Shown: in pieces, positions 41,662 through 50,206 of the stretch
Layout: each line of letters begins with the position of its first letter
How positions within the stretch are numbered: the stretch's first letter is position 1
Program-made: the position numbers and the translations under genes
DNA from: an uncultured Clostridia bacterium
Lineage (GTDB): Bacteria; Bacillota; Clostridia; Oscillospirales; Ruminococcaceae
DNA length: 53,838 nucleotides
Assembly: GCA_937891895.1 (NCBI GenBank)
Contig: CALATN010000075.1
Span: forward strand, 1 to 53,838
Reading direction: 5' to 3'
Notes under the pieces: model-generated
What the model saw: the letters and a program-made list of their open reading frames with translations, nothing else
Databases searched by the model: none
What the model was told of the DNA's origin: nothing

Positions 41662-42340
41662 TTCTGCAAAGGAAAGAATTTTTGATATTATTGTTGAAGA
41701 TATGCTGAAAGAAAGCTGTAAACAGGAAATAGAGGAGTTCAGGAACGATGATCGCGAACACGACTTTCCTGCTGATTTTGACAGGAAAGTAAGGAAAATC
41801 CGCAATTCAATCGGTAGAAGCAAAGCTGTGAAAACCGTTGTGAAAATCGTTACTCGAACAGCAGTCACAGCGGCATCTATTATGGGTATTATATTCGGTG
41901 GACTTCTCACTCAGCCAAATGTCAGTGCATCTGTTAAGGATACGATTGATAACATTTTTGATGGACATGATAGAATTGAATTTAACAATTATGCTGGAAA
42001 AATTGAGGAAAGCAGTGATATAACAGGTTTGGGTTATGTACCAGAAGGATATGTTTTAGCGTCAAGTTATGTTACACCTCAAAATGGTGTTATTGTTTAT
42101 AAAAATGGAGATAATAAATTGAAACTAGAATATTATTCTCAAAATCATGATATGTATTCGAATAATGACTACAGTAAATATATTTCTATAACACAAAATG
42201 GTCAGGAGTATTTTTATTATAGTGATACTGACTATCATGATACATGTACTTTAATATGGAATTACAACGGCTATTCATATAATTTATATGCAAAGATAGA
42301 TGTTGATGAGCTTATCAAAATTGCTGAATGTATTTACTGA
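41648..42340 (+). CDS. DUF4367-type anti-sigma partner
   Basis: 230 residues. Cytoplasmic N-terminus to about 65, membrane helix (AVTAASIMGIIFGGLLTQP), then an external domain with GLGYVPEGYVLASSYVTPQN and a final TLIWNYNGYSYNLYAKIDVD, the DUF4367 pattern in which GYVPEGY is the hallmark. Its place after, and overlap with, an ECF sigma gene makes it the likely anti-sigma. Good GGAGG site within the sigma gene. Confidence 0.85.
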   Translation: MTLSDSAKERIFDIIVEDMLKESCKQEIEEFRNDDREHDFPADFDRKVRKIRNSIGRSKAVKTVVKIVTRTAVTAASIMGIIFGGLLTQPNVSASVKDTIDNIFDGHDRIEFNNYAGKIEESSDITGLGYVPEGYVLASSYVTPQNGVIVYKNGDNKLKLEYYSQNHDMYSNNDYSKYISITQNGQEYFYYSDTDYHDTCTLIWNYNGYSYNLYAKIDVDELIKIAECIY

Positions 42341-42408
42341 TCTTGTGATGTAGAGTAAATCCTTCTTTTTTCGTTTAAGTAAAATGTGTAAGGTAAAGGA
42401 GGATTATA

Positions 42409-42807
42409 ATGAAAAAACATATAAGAACTGCTTTAGCAATAATGTGTGCAGTAGCAATGCTTGTAGTTACATCTGTTTCTGTGTATGCTGCAACTCCAAG
42501 ATACAAATATATTAACGGAATGTCTATATCATTATCTTGTGATGATGGAAAAGCATATTGTTTTGTTTCTGTAACGGGCTGTGCTGATGTGTCAGGTTTT
42601 TTTAACGGAACAGCAATACTTACAGACGAAAATGGAACTGAATACGGAAGATGGACAAATCTTTCTATGACAGGAGAAGATTTTGTGTGGTCTGATATTG
42701 TGTTCAATGTTCCTACAGGTCATCGTTATACACTTGATTTTACGATCACAGCAAGTGTAAGCGGCAGACCTGAAACAATTTCAGGATATTCAGATTACGT
42801 TTATTAA
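42409..42807 (+). CDS. Small secreted protein of unknown function
   Basis: 132 residues. A signal peptide (RTALAIMCAVAMLVVTSVSV) ends at AYA-A-type YAATP, then about 105 residues of beta-rich sequence with two cysteines (SLSCDDGKAYCFVSVTGC). No family recognised. It follows the sigma/anti-sigma pair by 68 bases behind GGAGG, so it may be one of their targets. Confidence 0.75.
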   Translation: MKKHIRTALAIMCAVAMLVVTSVSVYAATPRYKYINGMSISLSCDDGKAYCFVSVTGCADVSGFFNGTAILTDENGTEYGRWTNLSMTGEDFVWSDIVFNVPTGHRYTLDFTITASVSGRPETISGYSDYVY

Positions 42808-42870
42808 TCAAAGACTACTTAATCAAATCAAAAGCTAAAAAATAATTACGAAAGGAAATCCTTACACACT

Positions 42871-42906
42871 GATTTGCGCAGTCATAAATGGCTGTGCAAA
42901 TCTTTT
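42871..42906 (+). terminator. Hairpin terminator
   Basis: GATTTGCGCAGTCAT and ATGGCTGTGCAAATC pair with three interruptions, then TTTTAC. It is moderately strong. Confidence 0.65.
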
Positions 42907-43086
42907 ACAAAAAATATTTTATGAATGTAGAAATTTATCACGTTACAGCGTTATATATGGTGAAGCAATTTGTTAATTAATGCATAATTCGACAAATGTT
43001 TACATTTATGTAATAAACAGGAAGTGAACTTCCTTGTGAAAACAATATCTTTTTAATAAAATAAAGAATATTATCAGAGGAAAAAT

Positions 43087-43299
43087 ATGTGTTACGAAGA
43101 AGAATTTGGATTGATGGTGCGTAAATACAGGGAAAAAAAGAAGCTTAGCCGTGAGCAACTTGCAGAAATGTGTGAAATCAGCACAAGATGTATCAGCAAC
43201 ATAGAAAGAGGAGTTGCCGAACCGAAGCTGGGGACTGCTTTGCGAATATGTTATATTTGCGGCATCAATACAGGTGAACTCAGAACAACTACGGATTAA
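43087..43299 (+). CDS. Small XRE-family HTH regulator
   Basis: 70 residues, essentially one lambda-repressor-like HTH: YREKKKLSREQLAEMCEIST then RCISNIERGVAEPKLGTALR. It is followed 14 bases later by a small gene, which resembles the HTH/antitoxin plus partner layout, but no toxin fold is evident. An AGAGG site precedes the ATG. It could regulate the nearby invertible segment, though nothing shows this directly. Confidence 0.85.
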   Translation: MCYEEEFGLMVRKYREKKKLSREQLAEMCEISTRCISNIERGVAEPKLGTALRICYICGINTGELRTTTD

Positions 43300-43313
43300 A
43301 GGAGAACTATGAA

Positions 43314-43523
43314 ATGAATTTCAAATGTGTAGAACAGAAAATGAATGACGAATATATAGGAGATTACATAACATACGGAATAGAAATAACAGATGAAAAT
43401 ATTATACTTGATGATGTTTCATGCTGCAGGAAAACAACCGAGGAAATTACAACAAAACTTAACGAACATCAAGCGTCAATCATAAATTTCAAAGAAATTA
43501 TTGAAGATTTGATTGCCGCTTGA
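43314..43523 (+). CDS. Small DUF6514-like protein
   Basis: 69 residues: EYIGDYITYGIEITDENI then a CC pair and IVNFKEIIEDLIA-type end (INFKEIIEDLIAA). The layout resembles small cytosolic proteins found across Clostridia, but I cannot name the family with confidence. It is co-transcribed with the HTH gene and ended by a strong hairpin. Confidence 0.6.
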   Translation: MNFKCVEQKMNDEYIGDYITYGIEITDENIILDDVSCCRKTTEEITTKLNEHQASIINFKEIIEDLIAA

Positions 43524-43551
43524 TTTTTTTGTATTTTTCCTCTGAATATAA

Positions 43552-43590
43552 AAAGGCTATGCAAAGTAAAATCATTTGCATAGCCTTTGT
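43552..43590. terminator. Bidirectional terminator beside the left inversion site
   Basis: AAAGGCTATGCAAA at 43552-43565 and TTTGCATAGCCTTT at 43575-43588, with T run to the right and A run to the left. It ends the HTH operon and would also stop leftward transcription coming out of the invertible segment. Confidence 0.9.
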
Positions 43591-43619
43591 TTTTCGCAAA
43601 GTCTTTAAATTTGCGAAAA
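43591..43619 (+). repeat. Left inverted recombination site
   Basis: Arms TTTTCGCAAA and TTTGCGAAAA enclose the core GTCTTTAAA. The reverse complement of 44958-44986 is identical over 28 of 29 bases, the outermost base differing. The architecture (inverted arms around a short asymmetric core) is that of a tyrosine-recombinase crossover site. Confidence 0.88.
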
Positions 43620-43678
43620 TATGAGGATATATTGTTTTATGAAGCACTACACTAAAAAGCAGACGGTAAGATTGACGG

Positions 43679-44770
43679 CTAAAAATCTTCAGTTAGAAGT
43701 TCCATACAGTTTCGTTTTCTTTCCATAGATGAATGAACATATCGGTTTAAAGTTATTTGTACGGAACTATGTCCAAGAATTTCTGATAAGGTTTTTACAT
43801 CAAAACCAATAGAAATACACCTTGTGGCAAATATATGCCTCAAGGTGTGAAAATTGATAAAAGGTAGGTTTTGTTTTTTTAACAGACTCCTAAATCTGTA
43901 TTGCATTGTTCTCGGTTCTGTAAAATGCTCTGTGTTTGTAAGAATATAATTGTTGTCATCTTTTTTTATATTATGTAAAATTTGCATGAGCCATTTCGGA
44001 ATAGGAATTTTTCGTATAGAAGTATGACTTTTAGGAGAAGTTATGATAACTTTGGTAGAATTCTGACCATTGATATTCGTTATACGTTGTATTGTATGTT
44101 TGATAAAAATAATATTTTTATCAAAGTCAATATCTGACCACTTTAATGCGCAAAGCTCTCCGATTCGTATTCCTGTGCATGAGGCAAGCAAAATGCCGAC
44201 ATTGGTCAAAGTAAGATTACTTTTTAATGCCGACATAAATAAGGAATATTCTTTTTCAGATAGCATTTCCTTGTCATTATCAGGTTTGCGTTTTGGCATA
44301 TTCATAAATTCAGCTTTGTCTTCGTAGCCAAAGTTCTTTCGTGCGTGCTTAAACGCAGCACGGATTAAAACAGCAATATCATAAACATATTTTGCAGATA
44401 AACCTTCTGATAACTTTGTTTCAACAAAGTCATTAAGAAAATTTACCGTCAATTTGTTATATGAATAATGACCAAAAAAAGGGAGAATATGCTTATGAAT
44501 TTTCATATGATAATTTGAATATGTAGATTCTTTGACAGACATATGAATACTTCTGAGCCAATACTCAAATAACTCTTTGACTGTAAGTTTGCAAGGTGTA
44601 CAAGGTGATGTATCTGCACGTTTCTGGGCAATAATTCTTCGTACCTCAGAATACGTTTTTGCGTAGACAGAACAGTATTTTATTTTGCCGTTTGACTTGT
44701 AACCATTTTTATAGCGTCCTTCCCATCTGCCATCCTTTCTTTTATAAATATTTTCTCCTCTTTTTGACAT
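43679..44770 (-). CDS. Tyrosine recombinase (integrase/invertase)
   Basis: 363 residues. An N-terminal AP2/arm-binding-like domain (NIYKRKDGRWEGRYKNGYKS) is followed by a SAM-like core-binding domain (about 60-160) and the catalytic domain with Arg202 (TGIRIGEL), Lys247, His308 and Arg311 (HTLRHIFATR), His334 (LGHSS) and Tyr344 (NRYVH). All active-site residues are present. It belongs to the Tn916/phage integrase class, which cut and rejoin DNA at short cores. Here the gene sits between exact inverted repeats, so it can flip its own segment. The ribosome site TTGGAGG precedes the ATG. Confidence 0.93.
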   Translation of the reverse strand: MSKRGENIYKRKDGRWEGRYKNGYKSNGKIKYCSVYAKTYSEVRRIIAQKRADTSPCTPCKLTVKELFEYWLRSIHMSVKESTYSNYHMKIHKHILPFFGHYSYNKLTVNFLNDFVETKLSEGLSAKYVYDIAVLIRAAFKHARKNFGYEDKAEFMNMPKRKPDNDKEMLSEKEYSLFMSALKSNLTLTNVGILLASCTGIRIGELCALKWSDIDFDKNIIFIKHTIQRITNINGQNSTKVIITSPKSHTSIRKIPIPKWLMQILHNIKKDDNNYILTNTEHFTEPRTMQYRFRSLLKKQNLPFINFHTLRHIFATRCISIGFDVKTLSEILGHSSVQITLNRYVHSSMERKRNCMELLTEDF

Positions 44771-44904
44771 AATAAATCCTCCAATTCAGACCATTATTTT
44801 GACGGCTGTTATTATTTGCACAGTATAAAAGACACTGTGTATAACTATTTTATTACATGATAAGATAAAATTCTTGTTATTATTTACAAAATCTTTTTTT
44901 TTAG

Positions 44905-44934
44905 TTGACAGATAATATAAATCAGTAGTATAAT
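44905..44934 (+). promoter_or_regulatory. Outward promoter inside the invertible segment
   Basis: TTGACA at 44905-44910, 18-bp spacer, TATAAT at 44929-44934. It reads out of the right-hand site into the helicase and polysaccharide operon in the present orientation, which is therefore ON. Confidence 0.85.
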
Positions 44935-44957
44935 TTTAGGTGTATTTCAGTAATTAC

Positions 44958-44986
44958 TTTTCGCAAATTTAAAGACTTTGCGAAAG
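44958..44986 (-). repeat. Right inverted recombination site
   Basis: TTTTCGCAAA, core TTTAAAGAC, TTTGCGAAAG on the plus strand: the inverted copy of 43591-43619. It lies in the 5' untranslated region of the helicase gene, 15 bases before its start codon. Confidence 0.88.
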
Positions 44987-45001
44987 CATGAGGTGTTTTA
45001 T

Positions 45002-47461
45002 ATGGGTATATCATTGTTTCCACATAATGATGCTGCATATAAGTCGGCTAAAGCTATGCTTAAAGAAAAAGGCAGAGCTGCTGTGATACACCCCACAGGT
45101 ACTGGAAAATCTTTCATTGGGTTTAAATTATGTGAAGATAATCCGCAAGCAGTTGTATGTTGGCTTTCTCCATCAGAGTACATTTATAAAATGCAAGTGG
45201 AAAATCTTGAAAAGGCCTGTGGTTATGCGCCACAAAATGTTAAATTTTTCACATACTCAAAACTTACTTTTATGACAGACGAAGAGCTTGAAACAATTGC
45301 TCCTGATTACATCATCCTGGATGAATTTCATCGTTGTGGTGCTGAAATCTGGGGGAAAAGTGTTGTAAAGCTCATTTCAGCATGTAAGAATGCATCTATA
45401 CTCGGGCTTTCAGCCACCAACATACGTTATCTTGACAATCAACGCGATATGGCTGATGAGCTTTTTGATGGAAATATTGCCTCTGAAATTACATTGGGTG
45501 AGGCAATTGTACGAGCTATCTTACCTAAGCCCACATATATTTCGACAGTATTTTCGTACAAAAAGGAACTTGAAAAATACGAGGATAAATTAAAAAGCTC
45601 ACGCTACAATTCGGTACGAGGCAAAGCTGAGCGATATCTTGAAGAATTAAGACGTAAACTTGAAAAATCAAAGGGTTTGGCTGAGATTTTTCAAGAATAT
45701 ATGACGGATAAGAGTGGCAAATATATTGTTTTCTGCACAAATTCAAAACATATGGACGAGATGATTGCTAATTCTCCGCAATGGTTTTCCAGAGTAGATA
45801 ATAATCCGTCCATATATCGCGTTTATTCAGAAAATGCTGAGTCTGTGCGTGAATTCGAAGCTTTTGAAAATGATAATTCAGAGCATCTTAAATTGCTTTT
45901 TTGTATTGATATGCTGAATGAAGGAATTCATATCAACAACATTGACGGAGTAATTCTTTTTCGTCCTACTGTTTCGCCTGTTGTATACAAGCAGCAAATC
46001 GGACGTGCATTATCTGTCGGAACAAATAAAAAGACAGTAATTTTTGACGTTATAAATAATTTTGAAAATTTGTACAGCATTGGTTCAATTGAAAAAGAAA
46101 TGCGACAAGCAATAGAATACTTTAATTATCTTGGTGAACCTGATGAAATTGAAGTTGACGAATTTGATATTTTAGGCGAAGCACGTGATTTCGTAGGTGT
46201 TTTTGACAGACTTAATGAGCTGCTTACGGCTACATGGGATGAAATGTATTCTTATGCAGAAAAGTATTATAAGAATCATGGACATTTGAATATCCCAAGA
46301 GAATTTACGGTTGAAAATGGTCTTTCTCTTGGACGTTGGGTAATTTCTCAGAGAAGCATATATAACGGTACAAGTTACGGCATGCTTACAGAAGAAAGAA
46401 TAGACAAGCTTAATAAAATAGGAATGAACTGGCAGCCTGTTCATGAACAGTATTGGGAAAAAGCTTATGCAGCTGCCAAGGAATATTATATAAGACATAA
46501 TGATTTAAACGTGTCCAAAATTGCAGAGCCTAATCTTGCGTATTGGCTGGTGCGTCAGCGTTTTAAGCGCCGTACAGGTGAGCTTACTGAGAAGCAGATT
46601 GAAAGACTTGATGAGATTGGAATGGTATGGGATACAAAGGAAAAATGGCTTGATAAATATGAAGCTGCAAAGGCTTATTATGAGGCTAACGGAAATCTGG
46701 ACATTCCCGCAAATTATGTAACAACTGACGGAGTAAAGCTTGGCAATTGGTACAGAAGCGTGATAAATCTTATGAAAAAAGGACAGTTGAGTGATGACAA
46801 GCTTTTAATGTTAAAAGAAATAGGTTTTGATGAAAAATCATTTTCTGACCGTTCGTGGCAGCAAATGTATCTTCTTGCAAAGAAGTACTATGAGGATAAT
46901 GGCAATTTGAATGTGCACGCAAACTTTGAAACTGAAAACGGCGAAAAACTTGGGGTGTGGATTTCAGGTCAGCGTTATTCATATAGCAAGAAGAAGCTTC
47001 CTCAGGAACGGATTGACGCACTTGAGCAGATAGGTATGTCATGGGATCGGGATAAAGGAAGATGGAATACTGCTTATGAACAGGCAGCGCAATACTACGC
47101 AGAAAATGGAAACATTGATATGCCTGTATCTTATATAAACAGTGAGGGTTTTAAGCTCGGAACATGGTTACGAAACCAAAGAAAAAAGTATGCAGATGGA
47201 AAGCTTACTGAAGAGCAAATAAAACTGCTTGAAAAACTGAATATAAATTGGAATCCGTTTGATTCTGCATGGGAAATAGGATTTGAACATGCAAAAAATT
47301 ATTTTGATGCAAATGGTGATATAAACATATTCGGTGCATACGCCTGTGAGGACGGATACAAGTTATCAACATGGCTTGCAAATCAAAGACATAAATACAG
47401 AAACGGTAAACTGAAAAAAGAACGAATTGACAGACTTAATGAATTAAATATTATATGGTAA
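45002..47461 (+). CDS. SF2 helicase with six C-terminal helicase-associated (HA) repeats
   Basis: 819 residues from ATG 45002, with GAGGTG seven bases before; an in-frame TTG at 44978 lies in the inversion site. DEAD/DEAH core: Walker A HPTGTGKS (30-37), DEFH (107-110), LSATN (136-140), and IGRALSVG as motif VI. From about residue 400 to the end come six copies of an approximately 65-residue HA domain, each starting with W and YY-x-NG-x-L-N/D-I/V and ending with a W-type motif (e.g. AKKYYEDNGNLNVHANF). HA repeats probably bind nucleic acid. It leads the polysaccharide operon, 22 bases before the sugar transferase gene; its job there is unknown. Confidence 0.88.
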   Translation: MGISLFPHNDAAYKSAKAMLKEKGRAAVIHPTGTGKSFIGFKLCEDNPQAVVCWLSPSEYIYKMQVENLEKACGYAPQNVKFFTYSKLTFMTDEELETIAPDYIILDEFHRCGAEIWGKSVVKLISACKNASILGLSATNIRYLDNQRDMADELFDGNIASEITLGEAIVRAILPKPTYISTVFSYKKELEKYEDKLKSSRYNSVRGKAERYLEELRRKLEKSKGLAEIFQEYMTDKSGKYIVFCTNSKHMDEMIANSPQWFSRVDNNPSIYRVYSENAESVREFEAFENDNSEHLKLLFCIDMLNEGIHINNIDGVILFRPTVSPVVYKQQIGRALSVGTNKKTVIFDVINNFENLYSIGSIEKEMRQAIEYFNYLGEPDEIEVDEFDILGEARDFVGVFDRLNELLTATWDEMYSYAEKYYKNHGHLNIPREFTVENGLSLGRWVISQRSIYNGTSYGMLTEERIDKLNKIGMNWQPVHEQYWEKAYAAAKEYYIRHNDLNVSKIAEPNLAYWLVRQRFKRRTGELTEKQIERLDEIGMVWDTKEKWLDKYEAAKAYYEANGNLDIPANYVTTDGVKLGNWYRSVINLMKKGQLSDDKLLMLKEIGFDEKSFSDRSWQQMYLLAKKYYEDNGNLNVHANFETENGEKLGVWISGQRYSYSKKKLPQERIDALEQIGMSWDRDKGRWNTAYEQAAQYYAENGNIDMPVSYINSEGFKLGTWLRNQRKKYADGKLTEEQIKLLEKLNINWNPFDSAWEIGFEHAKNYFDANGDINIFGAYACEDGYKLSTWLANQRHKYRNGKLKKERIDRLNELNIIW

Positions 47462-47483
47462 ATGAAATTGGGGAGAGGAAAAA

Positions 47484-48245
47484 TTGGACAATCTTAATGT
47501 TTTGGAATCAGAGGTAACTGAACAAGTCGAAACAGAACAGTTTGTAGATGAGCAGGTTGCGACGGAAAATAAGGTAGAGTTTATTGAAAAGCCTGTTTAT
47601 GATTTTTTTAAGAGGGCTTTTGATGTAGTTTCATCTTTTTGCGTAAGCTTAGTTTTGTTAATACCTGTTATTATCATTTCTGTAATAATCGTTGCAAAGG
47701 ATGGTTGGAGCCCTTTTTATCAGCATAAAAGAGTCGGACGTAACGGTAAAGTGCTTCCCGTATACAAGTTCAGAAGCATGAAGCAAGGCAGCGACAAACT
47801 TGAAGAGGTACTTACTCCTGAACAGCTTGCTGAATACAAGAAAGAGTACAAGCTAAAAGATGATCCTCGTCTTATTGGTTATAAAAATCCAGGCGATGGT
47901 GATAAATGTTTTGGTGCAAAGCTTCGTCGCTTGAGTTTGGACGAGCTTCCTCAAATAATGATGAATATACTTATTAAAGGTGATATGTCGGTGGTAGGTC
48001 CAAGACCTATTATTCAAAGTGAACTTGAAGAAAATTATACTCCAGAGGAACAGAAATTGCTTCTTTCCGTAAAACCAGGTCTTACAGGTTATTGGCAGGC
48101 TTATGCGAGAAATAATGTAGGTTACGGAAACGGCGAACGTCAGAAGATGGAACTGTTTTATGTACATAACAGATCGTTCCTTTTGGATATGAAGATTCTT
48201 TTTAAGACGGTTTTTGCTGTGCTTAAGAGGTATGGGGCTAAATAA
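47484..48245 (+). CDS. Polyprenyl-phosphate sugar-1-phosphate transferase
   Basis: 253 residues from TTG 47484 behind GGGGAGAGG. An acidic tail of about 40 residues (SEVTEQVETEQFVDEQVATE) precedes a membrane helix (CVSLVLLIPVIIISVIIV). The catalytic domain has KRVGRNGKVLPVYKFRSM, LRRLSLDELPQIMNI-like LRRLSLDELPQIMM and VVGPRP, all hallmarks of the WbaP/RfbP family. It starts a polysaccharide repeat by putting a sugar phosphate on undecaprenyl phosphate in the membrane. It is the first step of the operon that follows. Confidence 0.93.
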   Translation: MDNLNVLESEVTEQVETEQFVDEQVATENKVEFIEKPVYDFFKRAFDVVSSFCVSLVLLIPVIIISVIIVAKDGWSPFYQHKRVGRNGKVLPVYKFRSMKQGSDKLEEVLTPEQLAEYKKEYKLKDDPRLIGYKNPGDGDKCFGAKLRRLSLDELPQIMMNILIKGDMSVVGPRPIIQSELEENYTPEEQKLLLSVKPGLTGYWQAYARNNVGYGNGERQKMELFYVHNRSFLLDMKILFKTVFAVLKRYGAK

Positions 48246-48263
48246 TGATAGGAGGCATATAAA

Positions 48264-49160
48264 ATGAAAGGAATAATCCTTGCTGGCGGAAGCGGAACAC
48301 GCTTGTACCCGCTGACAAAAGTAACATCGAAACAGCTGCTTCCAATATATGATAAGCCGATGATATATTATCCGATGTCTGTGCTTATGAATGCAGGTAT
48401 CAGAGATATCCTCATCATTTCCACACCACAGGATACACCAAGATTTCAGGAGCTTTTAGGCAACGGAAATCAGTTCGGTGTAAATCTCAGCTATGCAGTA
48501 CAGCCGTCTCCCGATGGACTTGCACAGGCATTCATAATCGGCGCAGATTTTATCGGTGACGATTGTGTTGCAATGGTTTTAGGCGATAACATTTTCGCAG
48601 GACACGGTCTGAAAAAGCGTCTTGTAAAGGCAGTTGAAACAGCAGAAAGCGGTAAGGGTGCAACTATCTTCGGATATTATGTTGATGACCCCGAACGCTT
48701 CGGTATCGTTGAGTTTGACAGCAACGGACACGCTGTTTCAATTGAGGAAAAGCCGCAGAAGCCGAAGAGCAACTACTGTGTAACAGGTCTGTATTTCTAT
48801 GATAACAGTGTAGTAGAATACGCAAAAAATCTTAAACCGTCAGCAAGAGGCGAGCTTGAAATTACCGACCTTAACAGAATATATCTTGAGCAGGGCAACC
48901 TCAATGTTGAGCTTCTCGGTCAGGGCTTTACCTGGCTTGATACAGGTACACACGAAAGCCTTGTTGAAGCAACAAACTTCGTTATGACAGTAGAAAAGCA
49001 CCAGCACAGAAAAATTGCCTGCCTTGAGGAAATTGCATACCTCAACGGCTGGATTTCAAAGGAAGACGTGCTTGAGGTTTACGAGGTGCTCAAGAAAAAT
49101 CAGTATGGACAATATCTCAAGGACGTACTCGATGGCAAGTATATGGATGCACTCAGATAA
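48264..49160 (+). CDS. rfbA: Glucose-1-phosphate thymidylyltransferase
   Basis: 298 residues, the usual RmlA length. Nucleotide-binding MKGIILAGGSGTRLYPLTKV, then KQLLPIYDKPMIYYP, LGDNIFAGHGL and LDTGTHESLVEAT. It condenses glucose-1-phosphate and dTTP to dTDP-glucose, step one of dTDP-L-rhamnose synthesis. It is normally inhibited by dTDP-rhamnose. Order rmlA-B-D-C is seen here in one operon with the glycosyltransferases. Confidence 0.97.
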   Translation: MKGIILAGGSGTRLYPLTKVTSKQLLPIYDKPMIYYPMSVLMNAGIRDILIISTPQDTPRFQELLGNGNQFGVNLSYAVQPSPDGLAQAFIIGADFIGDDCVAMVLGDNIFAGHGLKKRLVKAVETAESGKGATIFGYYVDDPERFGIVEFDSNGHAVSIEEKPQKPKSNYCVTGLYFYDNSVVEYAKNLKPSARGELEITDLNRIYLEQGNLNVELLGQGFTWLDTGTHESLVEATNFVMTVEKHQHRKIACLEEIAYLNGWISKEDVLEVYEVLKKNQYGQYLKDVLDGKYMDALR

Positions 49161-49171
49161 GGAGAATAATT

Positions 49172-50191
49172 ATGACTATTATCGTAACAGGCGGAGCAGG
49201 CTTTATCGGTTCAAATTTCGTCTTTCATATGCTGAATAAATATCCCGATTACAGAATTATCTGCCTCGATAAGCTTACATACGCAGGCAATCTCTCAACG
49301 CTCAAAAGTGTAATGGACAACCCAAACTTCCGCTTCGTGAAAGCAGACATCTGCGACAGAGAAGCGGTTTACGCACTTTTTGAAGAAGAAAAACCTGATA
49401 TCGTTGTAAACTTTGCAGCAGAGTCCCACGTTGACCGTTCAATCGAAAACCCGGGTGTTTTCCTCGAAACAAATATTATGGGTACGGCAACCCTTATGGA
49501 TGCTTGTCGTAAGTACGGCATCAAGCGTTACCATCAGGTTTCTACAGATGAAGTTTACGGTGACCTGCCACTCGACAGACCTGACCTCTTCTTCACAGAG
49601 GAAACACCAATCCATACAAGCAGCCCATACAGCAGCTCAAAGGCAAGTGCCGACCTGCTTGTACAGGCATATAACAGAACCTATGGTCTTCCCGTAACAA
49701 TCAGCAGATGCTCCAATAACTACGGTCCGTATCATTTTCCTGAGAAGCTTATCCCATTGATGATTGCCAACGCACTCAATGATAAGCCTCTTCCTGTTTA
49801 TGGTACAGGTGAAAACGTCCGCGACTGGCTCTATGTTGAAGACCACTGCAAGGCAATCGACCTTATTATCCACAACGGTAAAGTAGGCGAGGTTTACAAC
49901 ATCGGCGGTCATAACGAAATGAAGAATATCGATATCGTAAAGATTATCTGCAAGGCTCTTGGCAAGCCCGAAAGCCTTATCACATACGTTACTGACAGAA
50001 AGGGCCACGATATGCGTTATGCAATCGACCCAACAAAGATTCACAACGAACTTGGCTGGCTGCCTGAAACAAAGTTTGCAGACGGTATCCAGAAAACAAT
50101 TATGTGGTATCTTGATAACCGTGAATGGTGGGAAGAAATCATAAGCGGTGAGTATCAGAATTACTATGAGAAAATGTATGCTAACAGATAA
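49172..50191 (+). CDS. rfbB: dTDP-glucose 4,6-dehydratase
   Basis: 339 residues. NAD-binding TIIVTGGAGFIGSNFVFHML, catalytic STDEVYGDL (Thr, Asp, Glu) and SPYSSSKASADLL (Tyr-x3-Lys). It converts dTDP-glucose to dTDP-4-keto-6-deoxyglucose. Eleven bases separate it from rmlA, and AGGAG is within this gap. Confidence 0.97.
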   Translation: MTIIVTGGAGFIGSNFVFHMLNKYPDYRIICLDKLTYAGNLSTLKSVMDNPNFRFVKADICDREAVYALFEEEKPDIVVNFAAESHVDRSIENPGVFLETNIMGTATLMDACRKYGIKRYHQVSTDEVYGDLPLDRPDLFFTEETPIHTSSPYSSSKASADLLVQAYNRTYGLPVTISRCSNNYGPYHFPEKLIPLMIANALNDKPLPVYGTGENVRDWLYVEDHCKAIDLIIHNGKVGEVYNIGGHNEMKNIDIVKIICKALGKPESLITYVTDRKGHDMRYAIDPTKIHNELGWLPETKFADGIQKTIMWYLDNREWWEEIISGEYQNYYEKMYANR

Positions 50192-50206
50192 ATACGGAGT
50201 TTAGAA

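Noticed and set aside
43591..44986. The repeats around the recombinase as attL and attR of a small integrated element
   Set aside because: Attachment sites for excision would be direct repeats. The 9-bp core is exactly inverted between the two sites and 28 bases match only as reverse complement, so inversion is the better reading. The shared ATGAGG to the right of each site is short and was not enough to change this.
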